Positions 42,919 through 52,165 of a stretch of 64,000 nucleotides of DNA are shown here, in pieces. The position numbers and the translations under genes were made by a program. The stretch spans positions 289,962 to 353,961 of the forward strand of contig CALGMR010000006.1 of assembly GCA_937958815.1 (NCBI GenBank), read 5' to 3'. Below the pieces are notes generated by a model. The model was not told the origin of the DNA. It saw only the letters and a program-made list of their open reading frames with translations, and made no database searches. How positions within the stretch are numbered: the stretch's first letter is position 1; each line of letters begins with the position of its first letter. Source of the stretch: an uncultured Rhizobiaceae group bacterium (GTDB lineage: Bacteria > Pseudomonadota > Alphaproteobacteria > Rhizobiales > Rhizobiaceae).

Positions 42919-44280
42919 ATGAACCGTCGAAGTTTTATGGGCACCCTTTTGGCAACAGCTGCCAGCGTTCCAGCATATGCTGCACAAAGCAGCACTCAAT
43001 TTGCGGGCCTGCGCGGAAGCCTGGACGTCTCCGATTTCGGCGTTCGACCTGATGTGTTTGATGACCAGAGCAAACTGTTGCAGAGCATTTTGAACCGCGC
43101 TTCAAAAGAAAACAAACCAGTGTTCCTGCCGTCGGGTACTTATGTAGTCTCGCGCTTGGAACTTCCCGCACGCACGCGATTGCTTGGAACGCGTGGCGCA
43201 TCCCGCATCGTCTACGGCCGTGGCGGAACCATGATGTCTGCAACCGGGCCAGAATTGGTTCATATTGAAGGCATTGCGTTTGACGGTGCCAATCAGAGTT
43301 TTGACGACACATTTGGAGGTCTTTTGCACATCCGTGCCTGTCCCAATGTTGTGATCGAGAAATGCGATTTCACAGGCAGCAGCGGCACCGCAATCACTTT
43401 GGACACCTGTGGCGGTCGTTTGGACAGAAATAAAATATCTGGTGCGGCTGGACTTGCTGCTGTTTACAGCGTCAACGCCACAGGGCTTGCGATCACCAAC
43501 AATGTGGTCAGCGATTGCTCCAATGGTGGGCTCTTGGTGCATCGTTGGGAAATCGGTGAAGACAACACCATCGTCTCCGGCAACCGAATCTCAAGAATCT
43601 CCGCGCGTGGGGGCGGCACTGGCCAGCGGGGCAATGGGATCAATTTATTTCGCACCAATGGCGTGATCGTTTCCAACAACCATATCAGCGATTGTGCTTT
43701 TTCAGCGGTACGCGCAAACAGCGCCAGCAATGCCCAAATTTTGGGAAATACCTGTCTTCGTTCTGGCGAAACAGCGCTGTATGCCGAGTTTCAGTTTGAA
43801 GGTTCCATCATTTCAAACAACATCGTTGATGGTGGAACAATCGGCATATCAATCACCAATTTCAACGAAGGTGGTCGTCTGGCCATTTGCTCAAATAATC
43901 TTATACGGAACCTTTCAAAGAAAGGCCCTTATCCCGCAGAATTCGCGGGCTTTGGAATTGGTATTTCAGTGGAAGCCGATACCACGGTCACAGGGAATGT
44001 CATCGAAGGTGCACCTGAATATGGTATCGGTATGGGTTGGGGGCCTTATTTGCGCAATATAATTGCCGCCAACAACATCATCCGAAAATCTCCAAAGGGT
44101 ATTGTTGTTTCTGTTGTGAAGGGTTCTGGGGCTGCATCGATTACAGGCAATACAATTGAAGGTGCAAGCCGAGGTTCAATTGTAGGTCACGAATGGACAA
44201 AGGCCGTGACGAAAGATCTTGCACTTGGATCTCGCAAACCATTTCCTCATCTGACGGTCGAACGAAACATCGTCTCATAA
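42919..44280 (+). CDS. Tat-exported beta-helix protein (TIGR03808-like)
   Basis: The start is ATG 42919, giving a twin-arginine signal NRRSFMGTLLATAASVPAYA directly at the N-terminus (453 residues). The mature protein is a right-handed parallel beta-helix: DFGVRPDVFDDQSKLLQSILNRAS is a pectate-lyase-type start, followed by many N/G-rich repeats (VVSDCSNGGLLV, ISDCAFSAVRANSASNAQILGN). It corresponds to the Tat-translocated repetitive proteins of rhizobia. A polysaccharide-related role is possible but not shown. It is divergent from the ATPase gene. Confidence 0.88.
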   Translation: MNRRSFMGTLLATAASVPAYAAQSSTQFAGLRGSLDVSDFGVRPDVFDDQSKLLQSILNRASKENKPVFLPSGTYVVSRLELPARTRLLGTRGASRIVYGRGGTMMSATGPELVHIEGIAFDGANQSFDDTFGGLLHIRACPNVVIEKCDFTGSSGTAITLDTCGGRLDRNKISGAAGLAAVYSVNATGLAITNNVVSDCSNGGLLVHRWEIGEDNTIVSGNRISRISARGGGTGQRGNGINLFRTNGVIVSNNHISDCAFSAVRANSASNAQILGNTCLRSGETALYAEFQFEGSIISNNIVDGGTIGISITNFNEGGRLAICSNNLIRNLSKKGPYPAEFAGFGIGISVEADTTVTGNVIEGAPEYGIGMGWGPYLRNIIAANNIIRKSPKGIVVSVVKGSGAASITGNTIEGASRGSIVGHEWTKAVTKDLALGSRKPFPHLTVERNIVS

Positions 44281-44351
44281 TTGTGAGCGCAAATTCTCCA
44301 CATTTGCTGTTAAACTGTGCTTTGAATTTTTCTCTTGGGGCAAAGTGATTT

Positions 44352-45086
44352 ATGCGTTGGTTGAAACGGTTCGTCTTGTTTCTCTTGCTGGTTTTCATCG
44401 TGCCTGCCCTTGCCCATGCTGGGTTCTGGATCGCCAAACCTAGGCCTTCCAGCTGGAACGCGGCTGATTGGTCGAGCGCCGATATTCTGCCGAAAGTCCC
44501 TGCGATTGACAATGCAGCAGTTTACATTTTTTCTGCACGAACAGGCGGTCTGAAGGGAGCGTTTGCCACCCATTCCTGGATCGTCACCAAGCAAGCAGGC
44601 GATCAACACTATAATCGCTACGACGTCGTTGGATGGGGTTCGCCTGTTCGCAAAAATTTGCGCGATCCTGACGGCAAGTGGTATTCGAATTTTCCAAAAA
44701 TTCACCACGAAGTTCGAGGTGCCGCCGCGCGCGAACTCATCCCAATTTTAGAACAGAAAATCGCTGCATATCGGTGGCGCGAATACGGAGACTACACCGT
44801 CTGGCCTGGACCGAACTCCAACACATTTGTGTCCAGCATCATCGCACAAATACCGCAGTTGAACACATCGACGCCAGCCACCGCTGTTGGGAGAGATTAC
44901 CCTGCAAATGAACAGTGGTTCTCGTTCAATAATGGTGTTTTGCGGGTCACGCTCGGTGGCTATGCCGGTTTTGCAGCAGGTAAAAATGTGGGGCTGGAAC
45001 TCAACTTTTTAGGTCTGGTTGCCGGATTAAACCACGCAACCGGCGAGATAAAGATTCCAGCCTTTGGCGCCTATTCAGTTTTCTAA
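44352..45086 (+). CDS. DUF3750 envelope protein
   Basis: This 244-residue DUF3750 protein has an N-terminal membrane segment or signal (FVLFLLLVFIVPALAHAGFWIA). The domain motifs are AVYIFSARTGGLKGAFATHSWIV, YDVVGWGSP and DYTVWPGPNSNTFVSSIIAQIPQL. The Thr-His-Ser-Trp and NSNTF motifs recall a cysteine-peptidase-like or amidase-like fold, but I cannot assign an activity. It ends 4 bases before the thiolase stop on the other strand. Confidence 0.85.
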   Translation: MRWLKRFVLFLLLVFIVPALAHAGFWIAKPRPSSWNAADWSSADILPKVPAIDNAAVYIFSARTGGLKGAFATHSWIVTKQAGDQHYNRYDVVGWGSPVRKNLRDPDGKWYSNFPKIHHEVRGAAARELIPILEQKIAAYRWREYGDYTVWPGPNSNTFVSSIIAQIPQLNTSTPATAVGRDYPANEQWFSFNNGVLRVTLGGYAGFAAGKNVGLELNFLGLVAGLNHATGEIKIPAFGAYSVF

Positions 45087-45090
45087 ATGC

Positions 45091-46260
45091 TCATTTAATG
45101 CGTTCGAGAATAGACACATAGTTGGCGACAGCGGCACCCCCCATGTTGAAAATGCCAGCAATCTCTGGCGAAGCCAATTGCATTCCAGCGGGTGCCGTCC
45201 CGCACAGTTGCATCGCTGACAACGCGTGCATTGAAACGCCAGTTGCGCCAATCGGATGGCCTTTTGCTTTCAAACCGCCAGAAGGATTGACGGGCAAACG
45301 CCCTGTCTTTTGCGTTTCACCGCTCAACGCCAATTCAGCACCTTTGCCTGCTTCCGCCAGACCCATCGCTTCGTATTCGATCAATTCAGCAATTGTGAAA
45401 CAGTCGTGTGTTTCAACAAATGACAAATCATCCAAGGTCAATTTGGCGTCTTGAAGCGCTGACTTCCACGCATGGGTGCAACCTTCAAACTTCAAAATAT
45501 CACGCTTCGACATAGGCAGAAAATCTTGCGCATGAGCGGTTGCACGAAACGCAACAGCCTTGTTCATCGTCAATGCGGATTGAACATCGCTCAACACAAT
45601 TGCAGCCGCGCCATCTGACACGAGCGAACAATCGGTGCGCTTCAATGGGCCAGCGACAAACGGGTTCTTCTCACTTTCAGCGCGGCAAAAATCATATCCC
45701 AAATCCTTTTGCATTTGTGCATAGGGATTGGCGGTTCCATTCTTGTGGTTCTTGGCCGCGATTGTTGCCAAAGCGTCAGATTGATCGCCATATTTTTGGA
45801 AATAGGCCTGAGCAATGTTGCCAAATACACCAGCAAAGCCTGCTGGCGTCTCACCGTCTTCTGGCAAATAGGAAGCTTTCAAAAGATTTTGGCCGATCTC
45901 TCTTCCCGGGGTCGTTGTCATCTGTTCAACACCCACAACCAAAACATGACGCGCCTGTTTTGCTTCAATGGCTTTGACGCCCTGCTGGACTGCGGCTGAT
46001 CCTGTTGCACAAGCATTTTCCACCCGCGTTGCAGGCTTGAACCGAAACTTGTCAGAGGCCTGAAACACAAGACTGGCTGTAAAATCTTGTTTCGAAAATC
46101 CTGCATTGAAATGACCGAGGTAAATTTCATCCACATCGGCAGCATCAAGTTGCGCATCTTTGAGTGCATCTTCCACCACCGACGTGATGAGGCTTTCAAC
46201 GGTCTCGCCTTCCAATTTTCCAAAATTCGAATGGGCCCAGCCTGTAATGCATGCAGTCAT
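45091..46260 (-). CDS. acetyl-CoA acetyltransferase (thiolase family)
   Basis: The start is ATG 46260 (MTACITGWAHSNFGKL), giving 389 residues. The nucleophilic Cys is in VENACATGSAAVQQG, the active-site His in VNPSGGLKAKGHPIGATG, and FVETHDCFTIAELIEYEAMGL is typical of SCP-x-type thiolases. It probably acts on acyl-CoA in degradation or in acetoacetyl-CoA formation. The CxG motif common in biosynthetic thiolases is not seen at the C-terminus (LCGTAPAGMQL), so substrate is uncertain. No partner fatty-acid genes lie nearby. Confidence 0.87.
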   Translation of the reverse strand: MTACITGWAHSNFGKLEGETVESLITSVVEDALKDAQLDAADVDEIYLGHFNAGFSKQDFTASLVFQASDKFRFKPATRVENACATGSAAVQQGVKAIEAKQARHVLVVGVEQMTTTPGREIGQNLLKASYLPEDGETPAGFAGVFGNIAQAYFQKYGDQSDALATIAAKNHKNGTANPYAQMQKDLGYDFCRAESEKNPFVAGPLKRTDCSLVSDGAAAIVLSDVQSALTMNKAVAFRATAHAQDFLPMSKRDILKFEGCTHAWKSALQDAKLTLDDLSFVETHDCFTIAELIEYEAMGLAEAGKGAELALSGETQKTGRLPVNPSGGLKAKGHPIGATGVSMHALSAMQLCGTAPAGMQLASPEIAGIFNMGGAAVANYVSILERIK

Positions 46261-46458
46261 GATGAAAACTCGATTGTTGACGACCTCAGCACAATAGAGC
46301 GAAGCCAATTGCCTGAAAAGGTTTTCTGTCGGAATTGAACTTTCGGCTGAATTTTTTGAATGACAGTTTGGTGATGGAGATTGACACCAGCGCTAGGGGC
46401 GCTATCTAATCGATTTAATTCCTTTAAATTGAGTGCTCAGCACATTTCGGAGATCGTC

Positions 46459-47460
46459 ATGGTTTTAAAAGTCGCAATTAACGGATTTGGCCGTATTGGC
46501 CGCAACACGCTTCGCGCCATTGTTGAATCAGGACGTACCGACATTGAAGTCGTCGCCATCAATGATCTTGCTCCAATCGAAACCAATGCCCACCTGTTGC
46601 AATATGACAGTGTTCATGGACGTTTCCCTGCACCAGTCACTGTAGATGGCGACACCATAAATGTTGGGCGCGGCCCAATCAGAGTGACGTCCATTCGCGA
46701 TCCTAAAGAGCTTCCATGGGGCGATGTGGACATCGCCATGGAATGCACAGGCATCTTCACAGACAAAGACAAAGCATCCATGCATTTGGAAAACGGTTCC
46801 AAACGCGTGTTGATTTCTGCACCTGGCAAAGATGCGGACAAAACGGTCGTATATGGCGTAAACCACGACACATTGACCGGCGACGACATCATTGTTTCCA
46901 ACGCATCGTGCACAACCAACTGTCTTTCTCCTGTGGCAAAAGTGTTGAACGACGCTTTCGGCATTGAAAAAGGTTATATGACAACAATTCACGCTTACAC
47001 GGGTGACCAACCCACGCTTGATACAGTTCACAAAGACCTCTACCGCGCGCGTGCGGCAGCCATGTCTATGATCCCGACGTCAACTGGTGCTGCAAAAGCC
47101 GTTGGACTTGTGTTGCCAGAACTTGCTGGCAAATTGGATGGGTCAGCTATTCGCGTGCCAACTCCAAATGTTTCATGCATCGATTTGAAATTTTTTGCTG
47201 GGCGCGATTGCACCGTTGATGAAGTCAACGCTGCTGTAAAGAAAGCTGCTGAAGGCCCCATGAAGGGTGTTTTGGATTATGTTACGGACCCATTGGTTTC
47301 TGTGGACTTCAACCACGACATCCACTCATCAAACTTTGCTTCTGCTCAAACCCAAGTCACAGGTGGCAATCTCGTGCGCGTGTTGAGCTGGTATGACAAT
47401 GAGTGGGGCTTCTCCAGCCGCATGAGCGATACAGCTGTTGCTATGGGGAAACTGATGTAA
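46459..47460 (+). CDS. gap: glyceraldehyde-3-phosphate dehydrogenase, type I
   Basis: The start is ATG 46459 with CGGAG upstream, giving 333 residues. NAD(P) binding is by [16 protein letters not shown], the active Cys is in [12 protein letters not shown], and the phosphate-site segments [15 protein letters not shown] and [14 protein letters not shown] are present. Asp in NDLAP at the end of the second strand indicates NAD rather than NADP preference. It is a central glycolysis enzyme in the cytoplasm. It stands alone without pgk or tkt next to it here. Confidence 0.95.
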   Translation: MVLKVAINGFGRIGRNTLRAIVESGRTDIEVVAINDLAPIETNAHLLQYDSVHGRFPAPVTVDGDTINVGRGPIRVTSIRDPKELPWGDVDIAMECTGIFTDKDKASMHLENGSKRVLISAPGKDADKTVVYGVNHDTLTGDDIIVSNASCTTNCLSPVAKVLNDAFGIEKGYMTTIHAYTGDQPTLDTVHKDLYRARAAAMSMIPTSTGAAKAVGLVLPELAGKLDGSAIRVPTPNVSCIDLKFFAGRDCTVDEVNAAVKKAAEGPMKGVLDYVTDPLVSVDFNHDIHSSNFASAQTQVTGGNLVRVLSWYDNEWGFSSRMSDTAVAMGKLM

Positions 47461-47496
47461 CTCAACGGATTTGATGTCCGTTTGATAAATTCTGAT

Positions 47497-47523
47497 GTTG
47501 CGCCCGATAGTTTGGGGCGCAAC
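47497..47523. terminator. hairpin between convergent gap and rdhA genes
   Basis: Perfect 9-base stem GTTGCGCCC / GGGCGCAAC with a 9-base loop, 36 bases after the gap stop. No U tract follows on either strand, so it may be a weak terminator or 3' stabiliser. Confidence 0.5.
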
Positions 47524-47561
47524 ACTGCATAGACAACGAATTGCCGTTGGTGTGTTGACCG

Positions 47562-50500
47562 CTACAGATCGATGGTCAGTTTCTTGACCCCATGGGCCGC
47601 GCGAGACTGACACAGAACGATTTCTGATTCTTGTTGTTTCTTCGACAAAACAAAATCGCGGTGTTCCACAGCTCCATCAACAATGCCGCATTTGCAAACA
47701 CCGCAAATACCGTCGGCACATTTCACATCCACATGCACGCCATGTTCTGCCAACACATCAGTGATGGTTTTGTCTTCGGGGATTTGAAACTTTTTGCCTG
47801 ATTTCGCCAGCGATATGTCGAACGCATGATTCACATAATCTGGTTGTTCAGGAACCGCAAAATATTCAAGATGGCGCGCTTCTTCTGGAAAGCCCAATCG
47901 TTCGGCCGTTTCCATGACACCGTCCATATATCGATCTGGCCCGCAGGTGTAGACATGCCAATCAGGTTGATAACCTGACAAAATCTTCTCCAAGTCGGCA
48001 CGCGACCCCTGATCAGAAAAATGGAACGTCACATGCTTTGACCACGGCATGGCTTTAAGATCATCCACATATCCGGCTTCGTTCATACGACTGGCCGAAT
48101 AGTGCATCTCGAAAGGTTTTCCCAATGCATGCAAACGGTGGGCAAATGCGATCATTGGGGTGATCCCGATGCCACCTCCCATGAGAAAGGTCTTGCTGGC
48201 ATCTTCAACCAACTCAAAATGGTTGATCGGTTTGGAGATGAACACGCGCCGCCCTTCGTTGAAGATACGGTGCAGGAACTTGGAGCCCCCTCGCCCTTCA
48301 TCTTCGCGTAGAACACCAATTTGATATTTTTGGCGGTCGGCAGGATCACCAGACATTGAATATTGACGCACAAACTCCGGTGCAATCACAACGTCTAAAT
48401 GTCCGCCCGCAGTCCATGCTGGCAATTCACTTCCGTCATAGGCAGAAAATTCATACTTGGTGACGCCCGAAGTCATGGCTTCCACTTTGGAAATGCGAGC
48501 TTTGATCACCGGTGCATCTTCAAACGAGGGATATTCATGGGCCAGGCCTTCGGTGTCTCCCTCGGCCAATCGTTCTTGATATTCCTGCGCGCTTATCATC
48601 GACTTGTAAGCCTGAATGCCTGCTTCGCGATCCATCGGGAATGGATACGGCCATGGATGCGGTGCAAGGCTTGCGGGATAGACCGCCATCGTTTGGTCTT
48701 CATATTTAAGATCAAGATCAAGTTGCAAGTCGCGACGGTTTACGGGTTTGGCAGGCTTTCGGTATCCGCCATCCTCTTTCACCTCGATGTCCCACCACCA
48801 TTTTTTGACATCGTTCAGAGAGCCGTTTCCGACTTTATCATCAAGCTTTGCAAGCAATGGAGCCGCAGCGGGGATATTCATTGCAGCCCAACGGAAAGGC
48901 TTTTCAGCAAACAACCCCTCAAGGTTCCAAGGACATGTTTTCATACAGCGCCCACACATGGCACCGCCTTCTGTGGTGATACGATATGTGGTGCATTTTT
49001 GGCTGTCCGATTTCCAAATCTCATAGCCGTTGAACATCAATTTGGGGCCAGCTGTAATTGCCCCCGCAGGACATTCCCTTGCGCATTTGTTGCAAGATTC
49101 GCAAAATCTCTGAAGGCCAAAATCAATCGGTTTGTCATGGGCCAAGGGCATATCAGTGGTTACAACCCCCGACTTTAAACGCGGCCCCAACAGCGGATGC
49201 AGGATCACTTCTCCAATTCGGCTCACCTCGCCAAGACCTGCCAGCAAGAGCAGAGGTGGCTGCAAAACTTCACCGTCCATAACCGTATGAGCTTTCGCTT
49301 TGTATCCGAGATTGCGGATTTGCTTTGCGATAACACCACCCAACAGTGAAAAACGAAGATAGGCGCGCATGCTCTGGGCAACCGCAACCCAGTCATCTCC
49401 ACTGGCCCCTTCCATGGTCTCATAACCTTGGTCGATGATCATGCTGATTGCGTTGTTGTGCGGGGGGATAATCGGGGCTCCCGTGGCATCGTGGCTGTAC
49501 CACGTCCAATCAGGACAGCGCGAAATGCCCACACAATCGACTCCAAGAAAATACGAAGCCGCCTTCACATTTTCCGCGTTCTTCTCCGCATCGCTGAGTT
49601 CTGTGGGCTTTGGATCTGACTCACCATCCTGCAGAAGCACAAACGCACCGAGAATGCGCCGTTGCGCGGCCGACAGAGCGCATTTGCGCGCATAGTAACC
49701 ACCGCCTGCACTTTCCTGAGCCTTTTTGCCCATTTCTCCAAACTGCGCACGGGCAAACATATCAGTCCGTTTTGGCACCCGCGCAACGCGTTCTTCATCG
49801 ATGAATGTTGTCGGTTTTTCTTTGCGCTTGAGTTTTTCAAACGGCAAAGCGCCATCCACAAAATTGCGTTTTGCGTAAGGGTCCTGGTTGAGCGCGCTTT
49901 TTGCCGTTCCCTTTCCCAACCACCATGCTGGCCCTTGGGTTTTAAACCAAGGTTGCTCAGCCATGGGCGCCAAAGGATCATCGACCGCCATTTCAAATAC
50001 GGTGGTCACAACGGCCAATCCAAAACCTTCCCCAATATAGGGCGCAACCAACTTGCCATCTTCCACCGTAGCTAAACCGGCAGCAACAGCCAATTTGTTC
50101 ATCTCCACGTCTGACGTGGAGATGGTGTGCATGCGTGAATCATACCCCAACAGGCGCAAGTAACTTGCCACCCCAACCGCAGCTTCTGTCGCACGTAAAC
50201 AGGCGCGATGATCTTGCGTTCCTTCAATCCATTCAGCGCCTGGTTCGTCAGGTCTCACATCTCGATTTTGCTCAAACAAAAAGACCACTGCATGGTCATG
50301 TCCATCAATGGAGCTCGGCGGCGTTTCCATAGACTCTTTCAAATCTGCCATAATCACGTCGATGCCGGAGGCGAGAGTTTTGGTTTGCTTCGTGCGCAAA
50401 TCTTCGGCGAGTTGTGCAATGTCTGGGTTGAGTGTGGGTTCGCTCAACAATGCAGCATCTGGCAATTTGCAAATGCCCATCATGGAAGCGTCGCCAAAAT

Positions 50501-50780
50501 ATCCAAATGACTTCACATGGTTGGCACGTTCTACAGGATCGGCAGGAATGTCGGCTTTTTGTGTGTTGATCAGTCCATCGCGAACTGCATCCATCATGGC
50601 TTGATAGTCTGCCATTGCATTGACCAACGAATGCGGCGTGTTCAAATCTTGAAATGAAAGCGGCTTCATGGCGGGGATGGATGCAAAATCCACCTCTCCG
50701 TTTAAACGCGCGAGCCGTTCCAGCGGATATTGCCCCAAATGCGGCGGGCGGTCTTTTGTGGAAAAGAAACGAGTGCCCAT
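47562..50780 (-). CDS. reductive dehalogenase fused to flavin/[2Fe-2S] reductase
   Basis: The start is ATG 50780 (MGTRFFSTKDRPPHLG), giving 1072 residues. The first 550 residues match cobalamin-dependent catabolic reductive dehalogenases of the NpRdhA/BhbA type (duplicated nitroreductase-like fold). A candidate catalytic Tyr is Y428 in CPDWTWYSHD, with Lys in LGYKAKAH (about 494). Two [4Fe-4S] motifs follow: CESCNKCARECP (near 558) and CGRCMKTCPWN (near 607). The C-terminal 350 residues form a phthalate-dioxygenase-reductase-like module: flavin site RQYSMSGDP, NAD site GGGIGITPMIAF, and plant-type [2Fe-2S] CADGICGVCKCG. One polypeptide could thus carry electrons from NAD(P)H to cobalamin. It has no Tat signal, so it is cytoplasmic. 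Confidence 0.9.
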   Translation of the reverse strand: MGTRFFSTKDRPPHLGQYPLERLARLNGEVDFASIPAMKPLSFQDLNTPHSLVNAMADYQAMMDAVRDGLINTQKADIPADPVERANHVKSFGYFGDASMMGICKLPDAALLSEPTLNPDIAQLAEDLRTKQTKTLASGIDVIMADLKESMETPPSSIDGHDHAVVFLFEQNRDVRPDEPGAEWIEGTQDHRACLRATEAAVGVASYLRLLGYDSRMHTISTSDVEMNKLAVAAGLATVEDGKLVAPYIGEGFGLAVVTTVFEMAVDDPLAPMAEQPWFKTQGPAWWLGKGTAKSALNQDPYAKRNFVDGALPFEKLKRKEKPTTFIDEERVARVPKRTDMFARAQFGEMGKKAQESAGGGYYARKCALSAAQRRILGAFVLLQDGESDPKPTELSDAEKNAENVKAASYFLGVDCVGISRCPDWTWYSHDATGAPIIPPHNNAISMIIDQGYETMEGASGDDWVAVAQSMRAYLRFSLLGGVIAKQIRNLGYKAKAHTVMDGEVLQPPLLLLAGLGEVSRIGEVILHPLLGPRLKSGVVTTDMPLAHDKPIDFGLQRFCESCNKCARECPAGAITAGPKLMFNGYEIWKSDSQKCTTYRITTEGGAMCGRCMKTCPWNLEGLFAEKPFRWAAMNIPAAAPLLAKLDDKVGNGSLNDVKKWWWDIEVKEDGGYRKPAKPVNRRDLQLDLDLKYEDQTMAVYPASLAPHPWPYPFPMDREAGIQAYKSMISAQEYQERLAEGDTEGLAHEYPSFEDAPVIKARISKVEAMTSGVTKYEFSAYDGSELPAWTAGGHLDVVIAPEFVRQYSMSGDPADRQKYQIGVLREDEGRGGSKFLHRIFNEGRRVFISKPINHFELVEDASKTFLMGGGIGITPMIAFAHRLHALGKPFEMHYSASRMNEAGYVDDLKAMPWSKHVTFHFSDQGSRADLEKILSGYQPDWHVYTCGPDRYMDGVMETAERLGFPEEARHLEYFAVPEQPDYVNHAFDISLAKSGKKFQIPEDKTITDVLAEHGVHVDVKCADGICGVCKCGIVDGAVEHRDFVLSKKQQESEIVLCQSRAAHGVKKLTIDL

Positions 50781-51043
50781 AAACATTCCAGTGCAAAGAT
50801 GAAAACACATAAACTATTGCACCACAGTCTGTGTTTTTCCAGATGTTTTGAAAATCAAACCGCCGTTGCGGAGCGATTGCGCATTGTCTCTAAGCTGACC
50901 GCCTTTCCGATTAGAAAACTACAATGGCCCTGCGCCAATTTAACCTGCGAAAATCGATCACATTTGCGCTAGTGTTCCAAAAATTGTCTATCTCCCATCT
51001 TATGTGTGCATTTATGTTAGCGAAGGTACGAAGGAGCATTTGA

Positions 51044-51532
51044 ATGACCGACAGAAAAATAACGCGACGAACAATTCTGGCTACTGGTGGCGGGCTTGTG
51101 ACAGCCGGTGTTTCTGGGTTGATTGTTCCTGCAGCTGCTCAAGGTCTTGCGCCAACGCCCACCATGCGCGGGGGTGCGAACAATTATCAACCAGGCGCAC
51201 CAATCGTAAAACGTATTGGCGGTGGTGGTTTTCTAATGACAGGAACAGTGCGTCGCGCTGGCGATGGAATGCCTCTCGCTGGTCAACGCATCCAAATTTG
51301 GGCGCACACGAAAGAGGGGTACGAAAGCGACCCGCAAAGTCATGGCGCTACCCTTACCGGACCCGACGGAAAGTTCAGTTTAGACATGCCGCAAATCGTG
51401 CCTGCCTTCGGACAGGCGCATGCCCATTTGGCCTATGATAGCGAAGAGTTCAAAACTGTATTCTTGCGACCCGTCATGTCCAATTCCAAAGACACAACAC
51501 TAAATGCAGATTTCGTTTTGGTTCCAGCCTGA
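51044..51532 (+). CDS. Tat-exported intradiol-dioxygenase-like protein
   Basis: This 162-residue protein has a Tat signal (KITRRTILATGGGLVTAGVSGL). The mature part resembles the core of intradiol ring-cleavage dioxygenases: FLMTGTVRRAGDGMPLAGQRIQIWAHTKEGYE, TLTGPDGKFSLDMPQIVPAFGQAHAHLAY. It is shorter than a full catechol or protocatechuate dioxygenase, and the iron ligand set (two Tyr, two His) is not obvious; only HAH is seen. It is probably paired with the membrane protein that follows 17 bases later. Function is unknown. Confidence 0.75.
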   Translation: MTDRKITRRTILATGGGLVTAGVSGLIVPAAAQGLAPTPTMRGGANNYQPGAPIVKRIGGGGFLMTGTVRRAGDGMPLAGQRIQIWAHTKEGYESDPQSHGATLTGPDGKFSLDMPQIVPAFGQAHAHLAYDSEEFKTVFLRPVMSNSKDTTLNADFVLVPA

Positions 51533-51549
51533 TTTGACGGACTGAACTC

Positions 51550-52146
51550 ATGAACCCAACTCGCAAAATTCTGATTTGGGTTGCTCTCACCTTCGCCATT
51601 ACCCTTCCCTTAATCCTCGCGGCATTTAGCCCACAATTGCAATGGCGCGGGCCTATTTATATTTCGGCAAGTTTTGCAGCTGTTGCGGCAATGGGATTGC
51701 TCTTTGTGCAGCCTTTGCTGATTGGCGGATATTTGCCAAATGTCTCTCCGCCACGCCGCAGACAATTTCATCGAGCCGTCGGAACACTTTTGGTGTTGTG
51801 CGTTGTTTGGCACGTTGTCGGGCTTTGGTTGACCAGTCCGCCTGATGTGATTGATGTTCTATTGTTCAGATCACCCACACCATTTTCTTTGTGGGGTGTT
51901 GCTGCCATGTGGGCCGTTTTTGCAGCCGCTCTACTCGCAATATTTAAAAGAAAACTGCGTATAAAACCACGCATATGGCGTATGTCTCACATGCTGTTTG
52001 CTGTGATCACAGTTGTTGGAACTGTGGTCCATGCTCTGCTGATAGAAGGCATTATGGAAATATTTTCAAAAGCAGCTCTCGGCATTCTTGTGGTCGCGAT
52101 TACTGCGAAGCTTTTGCTGGACATGCGAAAGCGAGCAACCCGCTAA
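51550..52146 (+). CDS. ferric reductase-like transmembrane protein
   Basis: This 198-residue protein has six membrane helices of the ferric-reductase-like (MsrQ/FRD) fold. Candidate haem ligands are His in FHRAVGTLLVLCVVWHVVG and WRMSHMLFAVITVVGTVVHALL, spaced as in this family. Only the membrane part is present, with no FAD/NAD domain. It probably carries electrons to the exported partner encoded upstream, as MsrQ does for MsrP; this role is inference. Confidence 0.83.
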   Translation: MNPTRKILIWVALTFAITLPLILAAFSPQLQWRGPIYISASFAAVAAMGLLFVQPLLIGGYLPNVSPPRRRQFHRAVGTLLVLCVVWHVVGLWLTSPPDVIDVLLFRSPTPFSLWGVAAMWAVFAAALLAIFKRKLRIKPRIWRMSHMLFAVITVVGTVVHALLIEGIMEIFSKAALGILVVAITAKLLLDMRKRATR

Positions 52147-52165
52147 AAAGCAAGCCAGAAAATGT

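Noticed and set aside
48399..49178. 259-codon plus-strand frame opposite the reductive dehalogenase gene
   Set aside because: It is an antisense shadow of a well-conserved gene; no ribosome site and no recognisable domain.
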